A stretch of DNA of 64,000 nt, taken from Thozetella sp. PMI_491. Taxonomy: Eukaryota; Ascomycota; Sordariomycetes; Chaetosphaeriales; Chaetosphaeriaceae. The stretch is taken from NCBI GenBank assembly GCA_021432635.1, contig MU270072.1:310001-374000 (forward strand), written 5' to 3'. The translations under genes and the position numbers were made by a program. Numbering within the stretch: the stretch's first letter is position 1; each line of letters opens with the position of its first letter. This document shows positions 56,382 to 64,000 of this stretch, piece by piece. The notes under the pieces are model-generated. The model was given only the letters and a program-made list of their open reading frames with translations. It was not told the DNA's origin and did not search any database.

Positions 56382-59300
56382 CTACCTCCTTGAAGGCTCT
56401 CCATACCTATAATTCGCATCATATTCATGTCCTTGCATGCTCAACATCAATACCTTCTGTAATTCTTCGTCGTACTTGTCCTCTGTCGCTGTAGCACGAC
56501 CCTTGCCTTTGTTCCGATGGTGCTGTTCCAAGAGGCTTTGCTTCTTGACGTACTCCATCACAATCTCTTCTTCCGTCTTCTCTTGTGTCGTTTTCTCCCC
56601 CTGTGGTCCCTGTTGTTGCGCCTCGAATTCACTTTGCGTGGTGCCCGCAAGATGCCCTGGATCATACAGAGGGGGTTGCTGGATACTAGGCGACCAAGCG
56701 GCCGCGGCTGCCGCTTTCTCTGTGATCTTCTCGGGGTTTTTGCTTGCTCGCTCGAACTCTTCATTCTCCTCATCACCGAGACCCATATACGACCCCCATT
56801 CGCTGTCGCTGCCCCTCTGTTTCTGCTCCCTTAGACTCTGCGTGATGACTCCCTTCAGCTGCTCCTCATATTCCAACGCTTCGCGTGCGTGCCACAGAGG
56901 TTCGGCTTTGCTGGCTGCCATCGCCTGGCGCAAACTATCCTCCTCAGACTTGCGATCTGCAGCTTCTTGTAGGTCATTGGTATTCTCTTCTCCATCTCCA
57001 GGCGACGTCTCCTGGGCTGAAAGTCGGAGAGTTTCGTTGATTTCAACTGCTTCTAGTGATTCTTCAGGGGGTCGCGAATCACCCCTAGTGGACCTGGAAC
57101 TCTCGGGAGATAGGATTGGAGAATCTGCACTGGCGGACTGAGCGGAAGTCGTGGTACGTCCGATATCTCGTCGGGCATCTATGTCTTCCATATTCATGGT
57201 TCGCTGTGCTTCCAGAACATCTCGCATCATCTCTTCGGGGGTGTGTTTCTTCTTCAGGTACTTCTGGATCAACTTCCACTGAACGATGATGTTTTGCTTT
57301 TCTGCATCAGAGCTCTGCAGCCACTCCTCGTATCCTTGAGCTGCCCTGGATGCGATAATGTAGTTCTGCACATTGCCGCGGAATAACTTCTGCACTTCTT
57401 TGTGCACCCCCTTCATCGTATAACCGAGGACGCCAACGACACCTGCGCCGGGCTTGGCTATAAAGCCTCCCATCCCTTTACCAATTCCTTTGAAAAAGCC
57501 GCTGGCGCCATCTTTCTGGGCGCCTTTCCAAGGCTGGGTGACCAGACCAGTAACGCCATCGTACCAGCCAAGGCCAAACTCCTTGCCTGCTGCCCTGGCG
57601 CCTGACTTGAAATCGCTGACTTGTGCTTGAGGGCGCACGGTATCGTCTCCCCAATGCCTAGGGAGATTGCGAAATCCTTTGGTAAAACTCATTGAGAGAT
57701 CCATAGGTGACTGCACCAGTGCTTTTGCGAAACGTCCGAGGCCTTTGCTCGTATGTACGCCAGCCTGACGCAGCATGTCATAGTCTTTGCCGGAGCCGGA
57801 TATATTCTGACTGCCGACTCGGCTTCGGCTAGCGTCTTCTGGTTTGGAGCTCACCCGACCTTGCAATGCATCGGAGGTAGAGCTTGATCCGATACTCGAA
57901 GCGGGATATGACTGATTGAGAGGGTTGGGAAGGCTACGAGCACTAGCAGGAGACTCCTGCACATGCAAGCTCGTCTGACTTTGTTCTGGCGAAGTGGGCG
58001 GAGTTGTCCTTTCCCCCAAATCCGGGGTCTCGCACTTCCTTGCGGTTGTCGACGCTGACGCTTGGGACTGCTGTCGGCTGTACTTAAAGGGAAGCTGCAG
58101 CATTTTCCACGTCTCCAAGGGAAAATCAGCCAACCCCATCGCCATGTCGCTGAACGCCCCACAAGCTGCCACAAAACCCCCGGATATTGGATCCCACGGA
58201 CCTTCGTCGGTTTCGTATTCTTGCGATCTATAGAGTTTCAAGTCATGGAAATCCAAAAGATTTGCGTTCACCAAAGTGGATGCAGCAAAGGCACTCAACT
58301 TGACTTGGGTGCGCTTGATTCGCCACGCAGCCGGTCGAGATGGCGCCAGGGTGCAGCGGAGTCGGTCAACCTCAAGATATTGATGAAATGACTGAGCACC
58401 TATCTCGCTGCCTTGCTCCGCCGAAATCTTGCTTGCGAGTTCTTTGGCGCGTTCCAGGCTTTCAGGCTTGAGGCAGAAGTTGATGGCATCGACTAGCTTG
58501 TCCGCAGTGAGTTGTTTGTGAGGGATCGGATCGGGGCCGGCGCCTGCTCGCGCGACCATGGCGCCCCAGAAGGGCTGGTCCCCAAAGAAAGGAACGATTA
58601 AAGTTGGCCGGCCTGCGGCAATACCTGCCGCCGTGGTCCCCGCGCCACCATGGTGAACGACGCACGAGACGTGCTTAAAAAGCCAGTCATGTGGCACGTT
58701 GCCTAGCATGAAGACGCCGTCGGGTATACGAAGTTTGTCCGCGCCCATGCCTCCCCAGCCTTTGGAAAGGAGAACACGCTGACCAGTCTTCCTCACGGCT
58801 CTGAAGATGAGCTCCGTCATCGCATCGGGATCATCCAGAACAATGCTCCCAAATCCTATGTAGACCGGGGGCGGACCGGCGTCGAGAAACGCCTGGAGGT
58901 CGGGGGTAGGGGCGTAGTTAGAGGCCAAGTTGAGAAAGTAAAACCCAGAGATAGATATGTGGGAACCCCAGTCTTTCGGTTTGGGTATCAGGGCCGGGGA
59001 CCAGCAATAGGTGTGAGGGACTCTGAGTCGCTGGAGCATCCCGGGGGCCCAGACCAGACTCACGGGATCCAAACCGAGACACTTTACCCGAAATCGGTTG
59101 ATAATGTCGCCTAGGCTCTGCCAGGAGAGGACCTCAATCATAGCATAGCTTATGTAATTTGTGAGTTGAGGTTCGGCATTGGAGGACTGGATGTTGGCTA
59201 GCGGATGGGGAAAGGCTTGGGTGGGAGAATAAGGCATAGTGAACATGATGTGGAGAGGGATGCCCAGTTTCTCCGCGCAATGGATATGGGCAAAGCTTGG

Positions 59301-60161
59301 GGGGTTGGCGATGATGCAGTCGGCGACGAAAGGTCTTGTTGCAGGCCCGGAACCCAGCTCGTTTTCAGAGAGCTCGGAATGGCCATCGTTGGTAGCGCGA
59401 AGACTCATCCCGTCACCAGCTTCGTAACATGATCGCCAGCAGCCTTGAATATACTCGGCAACATCTCTTCTTCGCTCACCGATATCTCCACTTAGCAGAC
59501 TGCGAAAGCCGGGTATCAGGCTGGGATTCTCAACCATAAAGGCCATTAGCCGGGAAGGGTCGCCGCCGATGCTGAAGAATTCCAGACCATTCTCCTGCAC
59601 AAAGTCTTTGAAGTTGGGATGAGTCGCCAGACGTACACGATGGCCGTATGTGTCTTTTAGAACTTTCCCCAAGGCAACGAAGGGTTGCACATCTCCACGA
59701 GAGCCGACGACTTGGATGACGACATTCAGGGGCGGAGGTGGAGGAACCCCCTCCTCACCTCCTAAGGAAGGGGGAATGTAAGGGGGAGGAGGCGGATTAC
59801 TATCTTGGACACTCTGGAGATGTTGATTTAGAGCAGGAGCAAAGATCTGGGATAAACGTCGGTTGAGCTGATTGATGCGGATGTTGACACGGCCGTCGTC
59901 GGTCACATGAGCATTAGCACCCAGGCCGTCTTTCTCGCTGCGAATCACGCCATAGGTGTCACCGTAAGCAGGAGGGGGCCAGTCATCCTCGGCCGCATCC
60001 GGAGTGATGAGATCAGTCTCTTGCAGATGAGGCTCTTGTCTCAAGGGTGTTGTGAGATTGGTAGGGGCGGTAATGACGGGTTCTGCTAGTTGAAGTATGG
60101 ATCGCTGCACGACGGGCTCCGAGACTAGCTCGCCCTGCTCTAAGGGAGGCTGTATGGCCAT
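56382..60161 (-). CDS. Sterol/UDP-glucosyltransferase-like protein with long C-terminal region
   Basis: Single exon, 1259 residues from the ATG at 60159-60161 (MAIQPPLE); the open frame extends upstream only from a GTG. From residue ~144 the glycosyltransferase-28 N-domain appears (NVVIQVVGSRGDVQPFVALG), then the catalytic C-domain with CVVHHGGAGTTAAGIAAGRP near residue 505, as in Atg26-type sterol 3-beta-glucosyltransferases. Unlike yeast Atg26 there is no GRAM/PH region ahead of it. Instead a long tail includes a conserved-looking domain (LVQSPMDLSMSFTKGFRNLP ... GVVGVLGYTMKGVHKEVQKL) and Ser/Asp-rich helices resembling ubiquitin-interacting motifs (DSLRQAMAASKAEP; EELQKVLMLSMQG). Likely transfers glucose from UDP-glucose to sterols or another lipid. 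Confidence 0.9.
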   Translation of the reverse strand: MAIQPPLEQGELVSEPVVQRSILQLAEPVITAPTNLTTPLRQEPHLQETDLITPDAAEDDWPPPAYGDTYGVIRSEKDGLGANAHVTDDGRVNIRINQLNRRLSQIFAPALNQHLQSVQDSNPPPPPYIPPSLGGEEGVPPPPPLNVVIQVVGSRGDVQPFVALGKVLKDTYGHRVRLATHPNFKDFVQENGLEFFSIGGDPSRLMAFMVENPSLIPGFRSLLSGDIGERRRDVAEYIQGCWRSCYEAGDGMSLRATNDGHSELSENELGSGPATRPFVADCIIANPPSFAHIHCAEKLGIPLHIMFTMPYSPTQAFPHPLANIQSSNAEPQLTNYISYAMIEVLSWQSLGDIINRFRVKCLGLDPVSLVWAPGMLQRLRVPHTYCWSPALIPKPKDWGSHISISGFYFLNLASNYAPTPDLQAFLDAGPPPVYIGFGSIVLDDPDAMTELIFRAVRKTGQRVLLSKGWGGMGADKLRIPDGVFMLGNVPHDWLFKHVSCVVHHGGAGTTAAGIAAGRPTLIVPFFGDQPFWGAMVARAGAGPDPIPHKQLTADKLVDAINFCLKPESLERAKELASKISAEQGSEIGAQSFHQYLEVDRLRCTLAPSRPAAWRIKRTQVKLSAFAASTLVNANLLDFHDLKLYRSQEYETDEGPWDPISGGFVAACGAFSDMAMGLADFPLETWKMLQLPFKYSRQQSQASASTTARKCETPDLGERTTPPTSPEQSQTSLHVQESPASARSLPNPLNQSYPASSIGSSSTSDALQGRVSSKPEDASRSRVGSQNISGSGKDYDMLRQAGVHTSKGLGRFAKALVQSPMDLSMSFTKGFRNLPRHWGDDTVRPQAQVSDFKSGARAAGKEFGLGWYDGVTGLVTQPWKGAQKDGASGFFKGIGKGMGGFIAKPGAGVVGVLGYTMKGVHKEVQKLFRGNVQNYIIASRAAQGYEEWLQSSDAEKQNIIVQWKLIQKYLKKKHTPEEMMRDVLEAQRTMNMEDIDARRDIGRTTTSAQSASADSPILSPESSRSTRGDSRPPEESLEAVEINETLRLSAQETSPGDGEENTNDLQEAADRKSEEDSLRQAMAASKAEPLWHAREALEYEEQLKGVITQSLREQKQRGSDSEWGSYMGLGDEENEEFERASKNPEKITEKAAAAAAWSPSIQQPPLYDPGHLAGTTQSEFEAQQQGPQGEKTTQEKTEEEIVMEYVKKQSLLEQHHRNKGKGRATATEDKYDEELQKVLMLSMQGHEYDANYRYGEPSRR

Positions 60162-61223
60162 AGTGTGAATGGAAGAAGGCAGGCTGGGTTCGCCTTGGTT
60201 AGTCGCGGTTTGACTGATGCCGTATGTTGCTGGAGAACGAATTATACGAGTGACTGAGCGAGGTAACGGTCCTGGAGGGAGAGAAAGGGAAACGTACTTA
60301 GAATACACCTTTTCTATTTATACGACCAAAGACCGAGATGGCCTATTCTACAACGGTGGGCTGCCCACGTCTCGAATACTTACTTGCTCAATCCAGCTTA
60401 GCTCGAAAAACACCGAGCTGGGCTCCACTCACCGTTGGCGGCTAATCACAAACCCTACTCGGACCCTGGTTGCCTGGTCCTGTACCACCATACAATGTTC
60501 GCACACTGAAACTACGCCTCGTATCGCTTGTGCTCGCGAACCAGCACCACTTACTCGACTGCCGATTGGCCGAGACAGGCTGCATCTTAAATTCAAGATA
60601 GCCACTAAATCCGTTAGGAGATCGTATGCGGGTCAGCGTCACTTTTATGCCGCTTTTTTGGGGGAGCCTTCGCAATGTTAGTCGGGTCTTAGCCAGCCAT
60701 TCCGCTGAGTGGGCCCAGCAACCCAGTTGCGTCCGCCACCGAGCGATCTCTGAGCCTGCTTGAAAGCGATACAAAGTGCTCCCCTAACCCCCACTAGTAC
60801 CCCCACTATCCCACTCGTTGAATGATCAACTATAGCCGACAGGTCAGGTATAGCCGACAGTCATCTGGGGAAAGGCCATGGCTGAGCTTTGGCGTATCCT
60901 CCTTCATGCCATAGCAGAGAGGAAAGGCAGCATGGATCCCCACAGAATGAATGAAGCTGCCCAAGCGTATTGTGTTGCTGGTCAGGCCGAAACATTCTTA
61001 TCTACGCTGTGTTTGAATGGTCTTAGTGGCCGTGGGGACGTGGGGTCAGCATTGCTGTACTGCTGGCGGGGACCAAGTCTGGACTCGGCGCGTCGATTCC
61101 CGCCAGTCGAAGTGCGGGGTGCGGCCGAAGCTATAGTTAAAAGACAAAATCGCAGTGGTATCTATACTCTGCATCACACCCATCGGATGAAGAACGGCGT
61201 TCAAACAAGTCTGCTTCCCAAAT
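60162..61223. promoter_or_regulatory. Divergent region with 12-bp direct repeat
   Basis: About 1.06 kb between the glucosyltransferase-like and second Nudix genes. TATAGCCGACAG occurs twice, at 60831-60842 and 60849-60860, after a C-rich stretch (60780-60815). The plus-strand frame at 60878-61288 overlaps the Nudix first exon in another frame and is not taken as a gene. Confidence 0.5.
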
Positions 61224-62260
61224 ATGCCAATGGATGCGGTCGCAGCGATTGCAACGAGACGAAAGAGTCCGCTCCTCGACTTGATTGATATCGTGGATAG
61301 GTAAGCGTCGCATTGAAACTCTAACTGCACATACACACTAGATCAACAGTCTTTACTTACATTAAGGTCTCGCCAAGCGTTCCGGCCGATTTCGACTATA
61401 ATGGGCTGTTTAAGCTCTTGCTGCCGAACGACGATCGGCCTCACGGCTTCATGCTTCCAACTGTAGTCGACCTGATGCCATGGGCCGCAGACTTTGTCAT
61501 TGACGCGGAGTCACGCACTATACAACTCACAGACAGCTCCGGGGGAAGCGCCACGGGCAACGTGTGCAGCAAGGCTTTCCAGGAGACCATTGATTCCGCC
61601 ATCCAAGCGGATATATTCCGGATCATGCATGGAGAGCATAGCGAGCTGTATCCTATCCTCGGTGCCAACTTCCCAGTAACGCTGGAGCGCTTTCCTGCAC
61701 CCCTCTTTGGAATTGCAATCCGTGGGGCGCATATGACTGCCTACACACGCCTGTCTACAGATCCACTACCACGAATATGGGTTGCTCGGCGAAATCTGAA
61801 TCTATTCACATATCCTGGCATGCTGGATACATCTGTTGCCGGGGGCGTCAAGGCGGGCGATTCACCTCTTGATTGCATTGTTGCTGAGGCTAATGAGGAG
61901 GCATCGTTGCCGCAGCAATTTGTGCGCCAGCATGCTCAGGCTGCAGGACTGGTGACCTATACAACCCGGCAGGCATCGACTGGCTATATCGTACCCACCG
62001 TGCTTTATGTCTTTGACATTAAGCTCCCTGAGACGATGACTCTTATCCCAAACGACACCGAGGTGGACACATTTTACTTATGGACTGTGCAGCAGGTCCT
62101 AGATGCAATGCTCGCCCGCCGTTTTAAGCCGAACTGCGCTCTAGTCATGATCGATTTCTTTGTGCGGCATGGGCTCCTCACCGAAGAAACTGTTCCCGAT
62201 TATATTGAGGTAGTGACTAGGTTGAGGAGGAGGCTCCCTGTGCCTCTACTACCCGTTTGA
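61224..62260 (+). CDS. Second Nudix/DUF4743 protein with altered Nudix box
   Basis: Two exons (61224-61300, 61342-62260) give 331 residues. The short first exon encodes MPMDAVAAIATRRKSPLLDL followed by IDIVD and joins at a phase-2 GTAAGC...ACTAG intron, the same exon layout as the paralogue at 28.7-29.7 kb. The DUF4743 part includes RPHGFMLPTVVDLMPWAADF. The Nudix region reads LFTYPGMLDTSVAGGVKAGD and SPLDCIVAEANEEASLP: the box Glu after GX5 is Asp and the R of REXXEE is Ala, while the EE pair remains. Family activity is hydrolysis of nucleoside or thiamine diphosphates; weakened or shifted activity is inferred from the box changes. Confidence 0.87.
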
Positions 62261-62515
62261 GATTTCAAAGGAGAGAAAGGGTCACCCCGATTCAAGGCCG
62301 CCATGGAGGCTCGGGATAGAATGGGATTGGTAAGATTGATAGTATTCGGATACCCCAGAGGAAACGCATATAGAATATTTTTATTAGTCGACCAGTTCCT
62401 GGAGGTAATTCACTAGGCACCTCTCTACCCTGCTGTTTCTGCACTTGAAATCATGGCAATACTAAGCGGTAAACTATATATTCGGAAGCACCTTATGATA
62501 GAACGCAGCCCCAGG

Positions 62516-62740
62516 CTATGGTGGCGTTGATGCGACGAGGATTTCTGCCCCTACCACGGGACCGCAGTTCTCGAAGACGTCACGAAATAGCCCAGTCGAT
62601 TTGAGACTGTTGGCGACCTGGTCCGAGTGTTGCTCATCGACTGCGAGGAACGCGCAGGTCGAGCCCGACCTAGTCATGACACTCCTGATCACCGATGTTG
62701 GTTTTGAGGCTGCCTCACATCCGTCGAACGGTTGCCACAA
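62516..62740 (-). pseudogene. Fragment resembling a GHMP-kinase C-terminal domain
   Basis: A 74-codon open minus-strand frame without ATG reads SVIRSVMTRSGSTCAFLAVD followed by ...DQVANSLKSTGLFRDVFENC and GPVVGAEIL. The SGSTCAF turn, the alternating strand/helix pattern and the position near the C-terminus recall GHMP kinases. No N-terminal part is present nearby, so it is an orphan fragment. The family call is tentative. Confidence 0.3.
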
Positions 62741-62837
62741 GCAGCACTTCTAGTATTCGGATGACCTTGAAGGCCTCACTACCTAGAGCACGTCCTTCTA
62801 AGTAAAAAGACAGCATTTTCCTACATATATATTTCCT

Positions 62838-63075
62838 TTAAGCGGTATCAACTGCCGTCCGTATACATAGATCCTAGAAATCTCCCGCTCCCTGCCTTCA
62901 CAGCATGTGGTTGGCGATGAAGAGGACTTACTCTGAAATCTAGGTCTCTCCCGGCAACTCGCACCATTGACCCACGCCTCGTCATTCCATTTTGAGAGTG
63001 ACGAATTTGGTCGGCGAGCGTGGTGTGGTTGGTAAGGTGGCCGTGGTGGCCGGTAAGGTTGATTAGTCGCTCCAT
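62838..63075 (-). CDS. Possible two-exon 59-residue protein
   Basis: A 48-codon exon from the ATG at 63073-63075 (MERLINLTGHHGHLTNHTTL...) ends at a perfect GTAAGT donor at 62931. A TTTCTAG acceptor 58 bp on leads to a 12-codon second exon (62838-62873), in frame. The composition is basic and His/Arg-rich and matches nothing I know. The donor match is good, but a 59-residue product could arise by chance. Confidence 0.25.
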
Positions 63076-64000
63076 CCTAAAGATACTAGAAAATGGTATT
63101 TATAACTAGATAGGTGAAAGTCCAATTTTTATTTTGTCATAGCAGCGTTCCTGCAAATTTTACTTAGTATATGTTCCAAATTTAAAGCACCGACAGATTA
63201 TAATCAAGCACCGCCTCGTAACCGTGACTAAAGTCATCGCTCAGTCAAGGTTAGCCAAGCTCAGGGGTTAAAGTGAAAATAGCGGGGGGACTTGAATTCC
63301 GACGGCCTGTCCCGTTAGTCTACTCGTCCTGCAAGTAACGAGCTATTACACACAAATATTGCTTGCCGCTAATTTAATCAGTTGGATCTCAGGGTACTCT
63401 TTCTTTGGCGTGGGAGCAGGGTTGACCCGTATGCAGCCGAGGAGATGACGATATACGTAGGTACGACAAGGCGCAAAAAAACAAGGCGGCAAGGTAATTC
63501 CTGGCTGGGGCAAGACGATCCTTCGCTGAGGCGTCATAGTCAGATCAGGAGGGGCAGTACTTGTTGCGATCATTGCCTAATAGAGTGACATCATACGGCG
63601 AGGTGGCCGGTGCCTGCAGAACTAGCTTGGGTGCGCAGCCTCAGCTCTGTGCTGGGGAGGAAGCCCCTGCAATCAAAATTACCTAGACCTTCTGGTGCTA
63701 ACCCTAAGATGCCAAGTCATGCTCTCCAAAGACCAGCTCGTGCCGACGGCCCGACGCCTCTAAATCCACGGTGATTGGCGCTCCCTCCAAGCGAATTGAG
63801 CTCCTGTTACTATGCAGAAGCGCCTGCTGAAAACGTGCTATATCCGAACTGGCAGTTGCTACACATGTACCCAGACAAGCAATAAATAGAGTAGTATCCG
63901 CCGCCAGGATTCACCTAATGGGCGTAAGATGCTACGCCTCCCCCCGCAGAACCCCTCCAGCGCCTAGGCACCTGCTTATTCCGAAATGCGATGTCTGCGC
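63076..64000. other. Right-edge interval, no gene seen
   Basis: No frame with protein-like content on either strand. AT-rich at 63110-63200, otherwise featureless. Confidence 0.45.

Noticed and set aside
56437-57141. 234-codon plus-strand frame opposite the glucosyltransferase-like gene
   Set aside because: Serine/cysteine-rich shadow of an acidic coding tail; no start context or motif.
60878-61288. 136-codon plus-strand frame before the second Nudix gene
   Set aside because: Overlaps the Nudix first exon in another frame; no family resemblance, and the spliced Nudix model explains the conserved part.

Overview
The window is nuclear DNA of a filamentous ascomycete (Pezizomycotina, probably Sordariomycetes). 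The evidence is short spliceosomal introns of about 48-75 bp with GTNNGN donors and CTAAC-like branch sites, single-gene transcription units on both strands, fungal-only families (Zn2Cys6 factors, WSC, RTA1, Clr5, HeLo-NACHT-ankyrin, ENA P-type ATPase) and AT-rich, gene-poor gaps. I found no tRNA, rRNA or CRISPR.

Layout. 0.1-1.6 kb: decayed Trk-type potassium transporter. 1.8-4.9 kb (-): Zn2Cys6 regulator. 7.2-10.6 kb (+): ENA-type Na+/K+ efflux ATPase. 12.0-13.9 kb (+): secreted FAD oxidase of the berberine-bridge type. 16.1-18.2 kb (+): secreted two-WSC protein with an 18-copy STPS linker. 18.5-19.9 kb (-): decayed alkylsulfatase. 20.1-20.5 kb: well-preserved hAT-type MITE with an 8-bp target duplication, inside a small membrane-protein reading frame. 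21.4-22.0 kb (-): GNAT acetyltransferase with one frameshift. 23.3-24.7 kb (+): TauD-like dioxygenase. 25.1-26.8 kb (+): fungal kinase-like protein. 27.3-27.7 kb (-): three-exon 74-residue protein. 28.7-29.7 kb (-): Nudix hydrolase, divergent from a Zn2Cys6 factor at 30.3-32.5 kb (+). 34.2-34.5 kb (-): small fungal protein. 35.5-36.4 kb (+): aminoglycoside-phosphotransferase-fold protein. 37.1-37.9 kb (+): GST-like protein. 37.9-38.3 kb (-): two-exon 101-residue protein.

The most striking block is 39.2-49.0 kb. A Clr5-domain/helical-repeat protein (-) lies head to head, 225 bp away, with an AAA ATPase (+). About 470 bp downstream follows a 1611-residue NOD-like receptor read as HeLo - NACHT - about 24 ankyrin repeats - ZZ finger. 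HeLo domains are membrane-disrupting death effectors in fungal incompatibility, so this gene is a candidate non-self receptor. Its ankyrin array carries a 204-bp higher-order repeat, which suggests recent unequal exchange.

49.9-64 kb holds a Fes/IroE-type esterase (+), a Zn2Cys6 factor (+), an RTA1 membrane protein (+), a 1259-residue sterol-glucosyltransferase-like protein (-), a second Nudix/DUF4743 protein (+) divergent from it, and remnants at the right edge. Most genes look like independent accessory genes. I see no classical biosynthetic cluster, since no PKS, NRPS or terpene synthase is present. Exon coordinates were worked out by hand from splice signals and frame; where I give a total length, the exon lengths sum to a multiple of three.
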